Shown here piece after piece: positions 50,186-62,846 of a stretch of DNA of 64,000 nucleotides. Position 1 is the stretch's first letter; each line of letters begins with the position of its first letter. The notes beneath the pieces are model-generated. The model did no database searches. It was not told the origin of the DNA and saw only the letters and a program-made list of their open reading frames with translations. Position numbers and translations under genes: made by a program. This DNA comes from Panicum virgatum (Eukaryota > Streptophyta > Magnoliopsida > Poales > Poaceae), in contig NC_053138.1 in the NCBI RefSeq assembly GCF_016808335.1, positions 12,021,900 to 12,085,899 on the forward strand. Direction: 5' to 3'.

Positions 50186-51849
50186 TGAGGCCAGCAGAGC
50201 AGGCTCGGTGCATTGGGGTGCCAGCGAGACGACGAGAGCTTTGGGGGGAGTAATTAGCAATAAGAATGCGTTTTCGTGTGTTCTTGCGAGCTCTCGTCCT
50301 TTTCGTTCTTCTTGTTCTTGTGTGTTTGCAATGTGATCAATCATGCAACTTTTGTGTTTCTTCTCTCTGTTTTTTTTATGTTTATTTCTGGTAAACAAGT
50401 GTATGAGGAAAATTTGATTCATACTGCACTTGGGATGTAAATTCTTGCTCCTATCATCAATGCTCTTCTTCGATGGTGTCCTTAATTTCTTCTTCATTTG
50501 TTCAGAACATTGAGTGATTTGTTTCTACAATCGTGGAGGCACCCATTCAACTGAATCGGCAGAGGTAGTAGTGGAGGCACTCACAAACAATGAACAATCT
50601 GAAAATTCAGTTGGAAGGACCTTCCTGTGACCTCACAGAAACTAACAGAAATTTTCTTCAAAAGAAAAGAAACTAACAGAAACAACCATCATATGGACGT
50701 CGTTGCAGTACTCTTCTATATATATTTGAATTCAATCAAGTGAACATGAAAAGTTCGCTTGCAATTGATCTTCCGAAACTCATGGGTCATGGCAGTGCTA
50801 AATTGGGCTAAGCCCTACCACTAGTGCTTAGGGTTGCAACGAACGGGAGAGGTAGTTTGGAACTGAATTCGTTTCGTCCGGATTCGTGACAGGCCAAACG
50901 GCCGATGATTTGAGCCCTATCCTACCCACACTTGCAGAGGCTAGGACAGAGTACTCGCTCGATCCGATTCTTTTCGTAGAGCCTACTGATTTTGTCCCGC
51001 AGGCGCGTTCAAAACCTGGTTGGTGCAGTGGGAGTGTGGGACGACCGAGCCTAGCATTAGCCGCCATCAATAATACTACTGGAGTAGATCGTGGGATGGA
51101 TGAATCGTGGAGGAGGATGGGAATGGAGAGTGCGCGACTCGCTTGGCAGTTTGCACTTGGCGCCCACCTCGCAGTAGCCTTCCGGGAATTCGTGCGCTGA
51201 AATCCAACGCGGAACAGGGCGCCGAGCTCGATCCCGTTCAGAGATTTTGACGCTCCCCGATTCAGACGGGGGCTCGCCGCCGCCGCCGCCCGCCGGGGAC
51301 GGGGAAGAGACACGGAGATGCCGAGGTGCCGGGACGCGACCCGACGCGGGCACGCGGCACGGCATGTGGCGGCTCTGCGGTGCCGCCGGGGGGGCTTGGC
51401 TGACAGGTCATCGCGGGCGCGGCGCCGGCCGGACCACGCGGGCGCCGGGCAGCCGGGCTCGCTCGGCTCGATCCGAATTCCCGACGCCCCAAACACGTGA
51501 GGTCGCGCGCGTGGGCCGGCCCCTGTCGGCGGGAGCGCGGGCCCCACCTCGGCGTCCGCCGTCCCACTCCCTGAGCGGCGGGCCCCGGCTTGCTCCCCCT
51601 CCCCGGGCCCAGCTAATTAATCCCCAAAGAGAAAGGGCGAGGTCGCCGGCTCGCTGCCAGCAGGTGCACTGCACTGTTCACTGCACGTTCCAGTTTGCTG
51701 CTCGTTACCGTGCTGCTGCTGACGTCATGCTCGCCGTCCACGGGGCCGTCCTCTTCCCTACACCTGTTGCCCGAAGATTTGTCAGCAGAGCAATGTGCCC
51801 TTGCCGGTAAAAGTATGGGTACTGTAAGTCCGTTTGGTATTACAGGATG
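50186..51849. other. IQD 3' region and non-genic stretch
   Basis: The IQD 3' untranslated region runs to somewhere near 50450. 50820-51830 contains overlapping GC-rich ORFs on both strands, without a recognisable domain. Confidence 0.4.
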
Positions 51850-52070
51850 CCCTGTTTAGTTCTAAAAAAAATAAATTTTCTACAATACCCATCACAACGA
51901 TTTTTTGGACATTAAATGTAGTTGAAAAAAAACTAATTACACTGTCTAAATGATTAGCACGAGATGAATTTTTTAAGTCTAATTAGTCCATAATTAAATA
52001 TTAATTGACAAATAACAACGAAAGTGCTACCGTGTTAAAATCTAAAAAAATTCACGAACTAAACGAGGCC
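51850..52070. mobile_element. MITE with CTGTTTAGTT end
   Basis: The left end CCCTGTTTAGTTCTAAAA and right end TTCACGAACTAAACGAGG are inverted matches. The interior carries CTAATTAGTCCATAATTAAATATT and GATTAGCACGAGATG words shared with the MITEs at 31472 and 61167. The target duplication is not clear. Confidence 0.65.
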
Positions 52071-53016
52071 TGTTAGAAAATGGACTTGTGGCGTTCACAT
52101 CAAAGCTTACCTCATACTAATCCGGTTAGAAAATGAACACCTGCACAATACTGCGCTCCCTTGAACCATCACTTTCTTTTTATGATTACACATGAGAGTA
52201 CTCTATAAAAAAGCCGCATCGTCGAGCAAGCGATTAGCAACAAATAAGGAGTCACGCGCACCTCAGGGCACATCAAAAAGGTCAACAAGTACAACGCTCA
52301 ATAGCTGTGGTGACACACCAGCAATGCCCAGATTTGAACGTAGTGAAGGTCCCCAACCCCATTGCAAGTAGCATCCATAACCAGAATACCCGGATCGCAC
52401 TCGATCTGTGCCCGTGACAAACCAATGAGAGCAAGCATGTGATCGACGCTGCGGAGAGGCTGTGGCCGCCTGAGCACTGTCAGCGGAACCCAGCGGTTAG
52501 CTGGTCCTTCCTTTCCTCCTGCACCCTGCTTGCTGTGGAACACTACTGCCTGCAGAGGAGTTGAGGACACGGGCGAGTCTGAATTGAGCCATCCATCCAT
52601 CCATTCACCCTATCCGTCCGTCCGTCCGTCCGTCCGTCCCGGTTGCCTTTCTTCTCAGCAATGATTAGGTTCTGATTTGACGGATGATGGAGGACTCGGA
52701 CTCTCCTGGGTGACCGTGCGTGCTCCTCCCTGACGCTGCGCGCATCCGTAGTACTACATTTTTCTCTGTTCCTTTTTGAAGATCCGTGTCCTTTGCGTTG
52801 CCCTTCTTTTTCTGCACGTTTCGCATCTTGCCATGCACTGACCGTGCGTACGTGCTCCTTCATGCTGCACGCATCGCATTCTGCCTCCTGTTTTCGACTC
52901 AACTTGCGCGGAGGTCACGAGTCGGTGAACGGAGATGCACGCCAGCGAGTCTGTCCGCGCCGAAGATATAGAGTAAAACAAAAATGAACGTTGAAGTACA
53001 AAACCGGTGGCAGCTA
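52071..53016. other. Non-genic stretch with CCGT microsatellite
   Basis: A (CCGT)n tract of six to seven units lies at 52613-52639 after a (CCAT)n-like run near 52589. The minus strand 52600-52298 is open for 100 codons, but I recognise no family. No other feature. Confidence 0.4.
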
Positions 53017-53993
53017 CGACTTCCGTCCTGAAAGATAAGATATTTTACTTTGTTATAAATTTAAATAGTATAAGTTTGATCAATTTATTGAGAATAACGT
53101 TAGCATCTAACCCATCGGATAAGTAAATTATGAAAATATATTTCATATTGGATTTAATTATTATTATTTATTATTTAAAATATTATTACTCTTTTACATA
53201 AATTTGATCAAATTTAGAACAATTTGACTAATAACAAATGAAAATACCTTACACTACTACAAAACTCATTAATCAAGGCGGGCAAAAACATTTAACCGAG
53301 GTGTTTTTGGCAATCACCTCGGACAAAGGGTCATGATAAATGACTCATTTTTTGAGGCGGAAACTTGCCTGCCTCAAATAATCAAATAGAAGAAACAAAA
53401 AAACCCGTGGACAGGCCCGTCGAGCCCATCCATGGCTCTGCCAAGCGCGTCCACGGGGAGGCCGCCGCCGACGCATCGCCACCGTGGAAGGCCGGATCTA
53501 GTGTCCACAACACCGGATCTACCGCGCGCCACTGGTGCTCCTTGCCGGATTTGTTGCTTTGGGGGTCCCACCTGGGCGGATCCGCCACCGTGTGGAGGGG
53601 GCGATCGCCGTCGCCGCAACGCCCCAGCAATCGGGCTGGTGAGTGGGGGTGGGGTGGATTAGAATTTTCTTCCGTTTATATACTCCTCTCACCAATCTGG
53701 CTCATTTGGACTTCTACTGGGCACGGTCCAATAACCGATGTGGGCCTTTATAATGCGTCCGCCACGGAAAATAGTAGTATTAATCGAAGCGAACATTTTA
53801 AGGTTGCCGGACTCGGCTGATTGATTTTGCGAGGCAATTTTCTATATCCGCCCCTATTAATAAAATGTGACAGCCTCGATTAATGCTAGCCATTAACTGA
53901 GGTGGTTATTTCTCTTGCCCGCCTTCGAGGGCTTTTTTAAAGGTCGCAGTAAATTATTTTTTTGTAGTAGTGTACATTTCAGAATGGAGGAAA
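53017..53993. mobile_element. Decayed Stowaway MITE interrupted by a CACTA element
   Basis: The left part begins CGACTTCCGTCCTGAAAGATAAGATATTTTAC, a mutated Stowaway end after TA. The right part ends TACATTTCAGAATGGAGGAAA before TA. Joining them across the insert at 53252-53972 gives a continuous MITE of about 255 bp with the usual TTGATCAAATTTAGAACAATTTGAC interior. Confidence 0.6.
53252..53972. mobile_element. Non-autonomous CACTA element
   Basis: Ends CACTACTACAAAA and, inverted, CACTACTACAAAAAAA; both begin with the CACTA pentamer of the En/Spm superfamily. A 2 bp TA duplication restores the host MITE sequence when the element is removed. Subterminal regions contain inverted CGAGGC / GCCTCG words. 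The interior (53390-53700) is GC-richer and may be captured. No transposase. Confidence 0.8.
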
Positions 53994-54068
53994 TAAACAC
54001 TAGCAGCTAACTGAATAGGATCGTTAACTTGTATGGATGCCAAATTTTGTGACATGGCTTGATGTATA

Positions 54069-54392
54069 CTTCCTCCGCCTTGAAATCTAGGGCATCCTAT
54101 GTTTTTGCAACCATATTCACTCTGTTCGGCTGGTGGCTGGTGCTGATTTGTTGTGAGAGAAAAGTACTGCTGGCTGGCTGGTGCTAGTTGCTGTTGCTGA
54201 TTTGGTGTGAGAGAAAAATACTGCTGAATGGTTCTAGCAGAACAGAGTGATTATGGAGGTAGCGAAAAGATGCATGTATCTCAATTGATTACTTGATATC
54301 ATGTCTTTTTTTTTTCAAGTGACCCTAGGATGTCATAAATTTTGGTACAAATTTTAAATCCTTCAATGCCTTATATTTAGGGACGGAGGGAG
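54069..54392. mobile_element. Stowaway-like MITE interrupted by a smaller MITE
   Basis: Left CTTCCTCCGCCTTGAAATCTAGGGC and right GCCTTATATTTAGGGACGGAGGGAG are inverted matches flanked by TA. A 132 bp element sits inside at 54118-54249. Confidence 0.7.
54118..54249. mobile_element. Small MITE with CACTCTGTTC termini
   Basis: 132 bp, left CACTCTGTTCGGCTGG, right GCAGAACAGAGTG, with ATT duplicated on both sides (54115-54117 and 54250-54252). It contains two copies of GTGAGAGAAAA.TACTGCTG. A related copy is at 58818. The CAC termini and 3 bp duplication suggest CACTA affinity. Confidence 0.7.
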
Positions 54393-54484
54393 TAGGCATC
54401 TAAACGTTCACTTGATCACCAACTTTGGGGCAGGTCTTGCTACAGTGAAGGATGGAGCGGGACGCGGTTAGGCTAGGACCATAA

Positions 54485-54818
54485 GGGGCTTGTTTGTTTC
54501 CAGAAACTTATTTTTAGTCCCTGTCACATCAAAAAGGTATCTTCCTATTTAAAAGTATCAAATAAAATTTATTTATAAAACTTTTTGCATAGATGAGTGC
54601 TAATTTATGAGACAAATCTAATGAGCCAAATTAATCCATAATTTGCTACGGTAATCATTCACTAATCATGAATTAATATACCTCATTAGATTTGTCTCCC
54701 AGTTTAGCCTCGGGGTTCTGCAGTTAGTTTTATAATTAATATTTATTTAATACTTCTAAATATCATGATTTTTTTGATGTGACATAGTCTAGTTTAGCCC
54801 CTGAATCCAAATAACCCC
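54485..54818. mobile_element. Tourist-like MITE
   Basis: 334 bp, left GGGGCTTGTTTG, right CCAAATAACCCC, with TAA at the left and TAG at the right flank (one mismatch). A long internal palindrome GAGACAAATCTAATGAG / CTCATTAGATTTGTCTC lies in the middle. Confidence 0.7.
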
Positions 54819-54821
54819 TAG

Positions 54822-57354
54822 AGTTAAGATCAAGGTACCTGAGGTCATGTGGCGAGGCTCAAGATCTAGTTGGTGTGTGGAGTTTAATTATTTCGAAGGG
54901 AATAGCTTTCTTCTCTGAAGAACCGACGAGTGCGCTAACGGTGTGGAGCATGGAGGTAGGGATGGACACGAGGAGAACCTAATGGGGACATATGCCCCCG
55001 ACTCATATATAAGAAAGCTACAAAGGTCCACGCTCGTTAAGTGTAACTGAACAAAAGAATGTGCATGTGAAAATGTTCCAAAATTATTACAATTATAGAA
55101 TTCAAAATTTGTTCCATAAAAATGCTAATTTCGTCCCATCTACCATAAAAGACAAGACAATTTCTAGAACATTCTCATAAAAGACAACTAACACCTTATC
55201 CACCCATCACAAAGACAACGGGTAATTTATTAATTTTACACCTAGCGTTATTTTGCATGCTCGGTCCTATAAATTCATTTATTTTGGAACAGAGGGAGTA
55301 TGTGCCTATCGTGATTATCTTTCGTGCTACTTTTTTTTTAAATATAATTATTCATATAAACAAGTTCTGAAAGAAAAAGAGCACCATTAACCATAGAAGA
55401 TGATTGGAGTTACATTCTTTGTTATCGGGTGCATCTATTCATAGCACGTGCGACTAGAAGCCATATTATCGCACTTGATTTTGTTTAGATAATATTTTTT
55501 TTAAAAAAAATATTTTTATTTGTTTCGGAACGATTTCTATCTCCGGAATATTTTTTGTCTTACCTTGGAACATTTTTATTTGTTCCGAAATAATTTCTAT
55601 CTCTAGAATATTTTTATTTTATATTGGAATATTTTATTTTATTTTGAAATAATTTCTATCTCTAGAATATTTTATATCTCCGGTGAACTTGTGCGATAGT
55701 ATAAATTTTAGTCGCACGTGCTACGAATAGACGTACGTACAGTTCGCCGGGATACAGCTCATTCGTGACTTGATTCTTTACTTTTATCCCGCATCTCTCT
55801 CTAGCATCACCCGGCCGGTGGAGTTGCCGGGCAGTTGTGCATTGGCCTCGAGCCTTCGACCCTTTAGGTAGCCTGCACTGCATATAGAGTCTCTTCATAA
55901 TCTAACATTATGTTTATATTTTTTTAGATTAAAATTGCATAAGAAAAGAATCCATACCTTTTTAATCCGATCTTTAAATTATCTAGAAGAATAAATTTTT
56001 GAGACCCTTTAGCACTGTTGCATGGAGTCGTTTGACCGGCCGACCGGGCCAGGCGCGGTGGTTCGGTTCGGCTCGGCTCTCGAGCCCCGCTGACCTGACC
56101 ACACCCCGTCCGAGGCCTGCTGGTGGCGGCGCACGAGAACGATTTCACCCAGCAGCGCGACCGCCCTAGAAATGGGGAAAATTCGCTGAATCCGAAGCAA
56201 ATGAGTGCGTGCTAGACCGGAAGCGCCAGAGCACATGCTACTGCTGCCTAGCACAGTTCGTTTGAGATCCACAGGCACTCTCGCTCTCGCTGACGAACGC
56301 TAGTCCCCGGCGGCATCCACATGTCACCATTGATGGTTTCCTTGGAATGGATCGCAGGAGCGCATACGAGTAGTCGTAGAACACAACACCAGCGGGGAGG
56401 AAGAAGAACCTTATCCATCCACCGCCCCCGCCCCGTGCTTCTCCGTCTCGTCCGAGCCTTGTGTTGTGATCGATAGACAGATGCCAGCCCAATTGCCCAT
56501 CTCATCGAGTGGTAGTGTCGTATCACTGCTACATCTAGTAGAATGATGTGTCTACATATCCGCATTATTCACATCACCACATCACCTGCACGACGTGCTG
56601 CACGTACAAACTGCCTGCACACGATTGGAGCGGTGGTAGGGCATCATCAGGCCAGGCCTTCAAATTTCGAAACCCAGCAGCAGGGGAGGGGGGGGGGGGG
56701 GGCAGATGGGATCACGCCTACAATGCCGGCCTTGTTTTTGTTATCGTGTCAGCCGCCACGCATGCGTGTCTAATGCTGTTTACCGCTTGCTAGTACAAAA
56801 CAGGTGAAAACCTTCTCCATGGATCCTTTCAAATCGTACTCGCTCGTCTACTGACCGTGTTCTTCATTTCCTAGCTTAGCTTGCTGATATCTTTTTTAGC
56901 CTTCTTAAACTGACACACATAGGCTAGGTTAGTTGGGTGCACTGTACTTTTATATGAACCCATGCATCTTTGCTGCTATATTTCGCAGTAGCTTTCTCAA
57001 CCGCTGAGAAGACACATGTAGCGGCCTAATATTATACTTGCTCCAATCTAGTAGTACTTATTCACAAAAAAAATCAAGTAGCACTTAACTAGTGATCGCT
57101 CAGAAGTACTAGTGATCTACTGACATGAGGTGACGGTGTGGGATTTGTTCTTTCAGTTCGAGAAATTTGGATGTGCGAGTCTTCCACGTACGGCAGCCGG
57201 AGGTCACAGCTTTGGGTCAGGAGACTAAGCATATGATTTACTCTACTAATTGCTAGTGGTACCAGTGTACCACAACAGGAAGCTGGGCTTGGCTCAGAAA
57301 TTACTATCTTGACATACGATTAGTTCCGGATATGCTCTGTTTTTCTATTTCTTT

Positions 57355-57355
<1 letters not shown>
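54822..57355. other. Non-genic stretch
   Basis: Contains the inverted-repeat element at 55432, a lone Stowaway-like right end (GGAACAGAGGGAGTA near 55285), a G homopolymer near 56688 and short open frames without domains. No gene supported. Confidence 0.4.
55432..55733. mobile_element. Inverted-repeat element with internal tandem repeats
   Basis: About 50 bp terminal inverted repeats (CTATTCATAGCACGTGCGACTA at left, its near-perfect inverse TAGTCGCACGTGCTACGAATAG at right). Inside are three imperfect repeats of about 60 bp with TTTCTATCTC.GGAATATTTT (55500-55680). The target duplication is not clear and the superfamily is not assigned. Confidence 0.55.

Positions 57356-57414
<59 letters not shown>
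57356..57414. repeat. (GA)n microsatellite, about 29 units
   Basis: An uninterrupted GA run of about 59 bp; likely length-polymorphic. Confidence 0.95.
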
Positions 57415-57419
<5 letters not shown>

Positions 57420-60400
57420 ATTCGGCCTTGTTGTAAGAGATAACAAAATAGCTGTGTCAGCGCATCATGATCTGTACTATGCCACTACGGAGGTGGACAA
57501 GCTTTCAGTGTGGGACAGCACTGAAACTGATGCTGATGCGGCCGTACGAATACGTACAGTGTATATACTGCAGCTGCACGATCTTTCATGGCCGGGATGC
57601 GGGGGTACTGTTGCCTGCATTCGCAAAGCACGGCATGGGTCTTCTCGAGGCGGCTCCTCTCCTACCGACGTCATGTCCACTCTCAAGAAATCAGGAGTGC
57701 AGACCCGTTCGTATTTCAAATCTTTTACTAGATTTCGTAGACATTGATTGATGCTATATTCAAGAGTGTTTCAAATCAGGAGTGCACAGCATGGTATAAG
57801 AAAACTTATAGTCAACATATATATCCAAGAGTGTTTTCTTAAAAAAAAAATCCTAAAACGATTTAAAATAAGAAATGGATATATTAAGATTTACCTCCCT
57901 GTCGCCCTTACTTTGTCAATAGTCGTGCAGCGCATCTTACCTGCTGCAACCTAATAGTTGGAGTAAACTAATTTAACAGTGCTCTTCCTACTACTAAACA
58001 AGTAGTATCCATGACTTGTGGCAGGCTGTTCATGTTTCAGTGCCACCATTTCTTTAACTTATACTAAGTACTGAGCAGGTGAAAACTGTCCAAGGATCGA
58101 TCAACCAGTTTAAATTTTTTTGAATTCGTACTGGCTGCTGATCTCTAGCTACCTTCTTCAACTTCTGCCAGCTTCTGTTAGTACCATATAAGATCTAAGT
58201 TACCTGTACTCTTAGCCTTCTTAATCTGACATAGGTTAGTTGTGCATATATTCTACTTTATGAAACTTCGGGATTCCCTAATGTTTTGTACTAGCATTTC
58301 TAAGAGTAGTAGGTTCTTAACCGTTGAGAAGACCTATACATATGGCCCTAGTTAACCTAATGTTATAGCTGTACTGTTGCCTTAAAAAAACATAGTTACA
58401 CAGTACAGCTGGTTTCAATTTGTTTAAGAAAACTCTGCCAGGGAGCTAGGTGCTGCTTAATCTATTCTTAATTTGAGCAATTTGAATGCTGAATAATCTT
58501 CCACTTTGAACAGGCTGAAGATCAACATGGGATCAGGAAATTAAAGCATATACTCTCTCAGTCCCACGAAGACTGTTTGTTTAGAAAATTTAAGACATAT
58601 TACTAGTCGTGGAAAATGATCATGTTATCCCTAAGTAACAATAGAAACTGTGATCGAAGACCGCGTTGTTTATTTGGTTCCCTATATTCTCAATAAATGC
58701 AAATGCATGGAATCAGAAAAGTAACATCTATTTAAACATTTGATTGGCTCTATGCCCTTCTCAATGCAATTATTTTTTGGTATTTGATATTTCTTTAATT
58801 AAATAAAATTTACTATTCACTCTGTTCTGCTGGCTGTAGCTGGTGGCTGATGCTGGTTTGGTGTGAGAGAAAATTACTGCTAGCTGGCTGGTGCTGGTTT
58901 GGTGTGAGAGAAAAATACTATTGATTGGCTAGAGAAGCAGCCAGCAGAACAGAATCAATCTAAACAAACATTCTTTGTCGGATAAAATTTAAAGGCTGAA
59001 CAAACATTAATTGCTACTAGTTTAGATACAGTGTATACTTAACAAGATCTTAATCTCAGAACTTGTTTCCTTTCTAGATAAAGGAATATTTGAATATTCC
59101 GGCCTTTACATGATCAGAACTTGTTTCTTATATATTACTATCAAATAGAACTTTGATGTGGAGAGAAAAGTATCGTTGTTTTCTACATATCAGCTGAAAA
59201 ATTTCCTTTCTTTACAGGAAAAAGAAGAACTCTGTGTTGAATTACACTGCATTCCGTTCTCCACACTTACACGCAGTCTTTTATTGAGACTTACTAAAGG
59301 AATTAAGATCTCCTTTGAAATGCAGTCCTTTACATTCAGAAACGTGTTTCACATAGGATTATTTCCTGCGAAGCCGTTTGGAACATATATTATTAGAACC
59401 GTAGGATCCATTACTATATATCCCTCACATCGTAGATGATTGTAAACATGAGCCCTAACCAAAGATCTTAGAATTCAGTTCGAATTTGAATCATCACAAG
59501 TTACGAATCACAATCCTTAGGTAAATCAACAGAACAGGTCTTAAATAGTTGTGAATGAACCCGACTCCCCTTTTCTCTGTGGCCGAGCACGTACGGTCTC
59601 TGTCTCCTTTCTCAGAACAGTAGTGCAACAAAAAGGCACAAAACCCCATTAACGGCCACATGGTAGCGACGCAGCAGAAGTGGAATCGTCCGCAGCAGCA
59701 TTATCCATCGACTGCCGCTCCTCAGCAGCAGCATCATGACCCCCATTGAACTCTCAGAGAGGAGGAGGAGAAGCCAAAGATTCAAGGGGGCGAGCCGTGC
59801 GAATCGCAAATCACTGCGTGCGAAACAAGAGGAATCATCCAAACAGAAGACGAGGCCTGCAAACATTCGGACGGCCTCCTCATCCATCATACTCTGCAGG
59901 ACGGTTTTCAGTTTCTCACATGGAGATAGAGCGGCCACTGTTGGCACCTTAAAAGTGCAGAGCCAACATTCAGGTCCTAATGATCATGCTCCCCGAGAGC
60001 AAAGAACAGTTTAAAAAAAAGTTCAGAATTGAAGCCATCTGTTGAAGACCACCGCTAAACTGGAACCAGATTATTCAGACAATCTTCCTGAAAATGTAAA
60101 ATTATTCAAACAAGCATAGATTCAATCTTCTGTGATCTGGCTGCAATTGTTCTAAACCTGTGGCCTACATACATTTACTCATAAGAGTTAAGGGGCTCTG
60201 CTCAGGACCATGTGTGTAAGAGAGAGATCAACGCAGGCAATTCCCTGAAACTGCGCAAGCTACGGATTCATTCACTCACTCACCTGATACTCTCAGCTGA
60301 TATAATTGTGCAATGACCACACAATGGCACAGTACTATGAAAACTGAGAGCTCAATAATTTCTCGACGACATTGAGCAAAACATCCCAAGATGGTAACCC

Positions 60401-61163
60401 AGGAGATGCTTCAAAACGATAAACTTTTTTTAGGGGCACATAAGAAAATACTCGCATTGGTGCATTGGAATATAAATAAGTTTTCTATTGATGAATGAAA
60501 TACATATATTTTTAGACAAAAACGATTTCACAATTTTGACAGCATTTTCTACGTACAGAAATATATATCCTGATAAAATTTGGCGACTCTCACTGACAAG
60601 TGCCCAATCACTGAAGCCCCAGGGAGTGCCAGGAATTCAAACTATACCCTGTGAAATATGTTACAACACTATACAAGCATAAATGTCAGCATTCGCACAC
60701 AGTTCCACAGCACTTCGGGTCTAGATCTCCTGATGAAAATAGTTTCGCTTCTGATGAGCAAAACAGCTGAGAATTGAAGGGCAGACAAACTACCGATTGT
60801 CTAGGGCGCATGAGGATGAGGACCCCAAAGGAAAAATTCCCTGCTTCTGCACAGGATACACCAACACTATACATACAGTATGTAAACTTTGCAACAACCA
60901 ATGAAAACGGTCTGCGAAAAAAGAAGAAGAAAACCTTAATAAAATAGTGCCTCTGGGACCTGGAAACGTCAGCCTCTGAAATCTGAATGCCCAGTTCGCC
61001 CCCGTCATTCTTCCCACTTCACAGTCCCCCCAACATTGAATTCAATGCGATGCATAGGCACACATTTTCACGCCCCTTGCTGAATCAAATGAGATCATAT
61101 CATGCAGTGCAGTGGCTTACCAGTTCATTCCAGAATTCAGATCCACACATCCAGGTATGCAGT
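57415..61163. other. Non-genic stretch with possible gene remnants
   Basis: Mostly AT-rich. 58545-58990 is a Stowaway-like region split by a MITE. On the minus strand near 59910-59840 and 59750-59649 two short coding-like blocks (KLKTVLQSMMDEEAVRMFA, then NGGHDAAAEERQSMDNAAAD.. ending at a stop, 59649-59651) might be exons of an unrecognised gene or remnant, but the junctions are not convincing. Nothing else supportable. Confidence 0.3.
58818..58957. mobile_element. Second copy of the CACTCTGTTC MITE
   Basis: Left CACTCTGTTCTGCTGG, right CCAGCAGAACAGA, with the same paired GGTTTGGTGTGAGAGAAAA repeats as the copy at 54118. ATT precedes it. The right boundary is slightly decayed. Confidence 0.6.
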
Positions 61164-61166
61164 ATA

Positions 61167-61402
61167 GGCCGTGTTTAGTTCCGCGAAAAGTTCTCAAAAT
61201 TTTTCACTGACGCACATCACATCGAATCTTACGATATATGCATGGAGTATTAAATATAGTTAAAAAATATAACTAATTGCACAGTTTGGTTGTAAATGAC
61301 GAGACGAATCTTTTGAGACTAATTACTCCAATAGTTGCCAAATAAAACCGAAACGTGCTACAACAACTTTTTCGCGAACTTTTTCGCGAACTAAACACAC
61401 CC
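61167..61402. mobile_element. MITE with GTTTAGTT termini
   Basis: 236 bp, left GGCCGTGTTTAGTTCCGCG, right CGCGAACTAAACACACCC, flanked by ATA on both sides (61164-61166 and 61403-61405). The interior carries GAGACGAATCTTTTGAGACTAATTA. The right end has a short tandem duplication of CTTTTTCGCGAA. Probably PIF/Harbinger-related. Confidence 0.75.
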
Positions 61403-61405
61403 ATA

Positions 61406-62846
61406 GTGTTTTCCCCCTTGTGTGTGAGAGAGAGAAAACCAGGCAGCAGAATTCATGTGTGGCGCCGACTTGTCTTGGTAGGATGCAATGCAGCACATAT
61501 ATTTAAGTTGCTGAGATGGACAAGTAGAGTAGTAGAGATGGTACAGTCATAGAGGGATTACTGATGAAAGTCTGAAAGGACTAGAGAGGCCTGCACCGGC
61601 ATAAATGTTGTGTTCTGAGGTTTCTGCTATCATCTTGCGCGCCAACATTGGCAATGGTAAATCAATACTGGACGCGAATTCGGCATGAAGAGGTACTGCC
61701 TCGAGCTCATTTGGAGCAGTGTTCAGCATTTTCGAAGACAAAAATAAATAATAGGCAAACTGATTCTCGAAGACAAAAAATAGGCAAAAACATTTTTCAA
61801 CGTAATCTTATCCAGCCATTGCCATGTAAGGTTAATGTTAATTCGGGTAGCTGTATCCTTTTGAAAAATTCATAATCTCGCGGTGGACAGAAAACACTGA
61901 ATTTTGAAACAGGACCATCCTATGAAACCAGGTCTGATACATACGCCTGGTAACATCACTGGACAGAATAGATCCTTGCAGTTGCAGCGGTGCCTTGGCC
62001 AAAGGAATTAAAATACGTTTTTTAAAAAAGGAATTAAAATCTGCTCGTTGGGTCTCTGGCTCCTGGTTCTGGAATGGCAGTAAATTTCTCCCATGACGCT
62101 GCAAATCAACACTTTCGAGTTACCATGATGAATGCCTCTACTGGCATCACGGTCCGATACGCGTATGGTTTGGCCAAGTGCCTAAACATCCCTTTTATTG
62201 GCTGATTGGCTCAAGTTTACACAAACCCCGAGAGCAATTATAAATCCATTTATATTTTTCTCAAATAACTTTATTTTCGACCGTCGGTTAAAATATCATA
62301 TAGACGGACGCCACATTAAGGTTCATGTTAAAGATACATTCAGAACATGCATTTCTTTCTATTTCGAAATGATATATTTTTATACTAGATAACACTAATA
62401 AAAAATGCTGTAGGCCGAGGAAACAATAAATCCACGTAACAAGGTTGTCAGCACAAGTTCCATCACGCCACGCCCGACCCAAATATAGAGGCATGGGCCT
62501 AAGCAGCCTCATATTTCTTGGCCCGGGTGACAGAACAAAACAGCTCGGCCCATATAAATGTAATATTCTCCCACAAAAACCAGGCGGGTGCACAGTTATT
62601 TGTACAGGTAGTGTACAAGACAAACGGGCATTACACAATTTTATATGTAGAACATGGAAGCGGATAATTTTCAGGAACTAAATCAGCACTCGAAAGATTC
62701 GCCATTCCGTGTAAGTGTAACAAGCCCAGATTTTTCTAGAGCCCCTAAGAGAGCAACCCTTAAACTTGTATGTCCTGAGCTGTGAGCTCTGCTCTACATT
62801 GCAGTCCCAACAGCATCACATTATAAGATGAGCTATCCTGGTCAAT
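61406..62846. other. Non-genic stretch and Derlin 3' region
   Basis: No gene recognised. The Derlin 3' untranslated region occupies the right part, probably from 62846 down to somewhere between 62650 and 62800. Confidence 0.4.

Noticed and set aside
52298..52600. 100-codon minus-strand ORF with protein-like composition
   Set aside because: No recognisable family, no splice-linked neighbours and a repeat-rich setting; not enough to call a gene.
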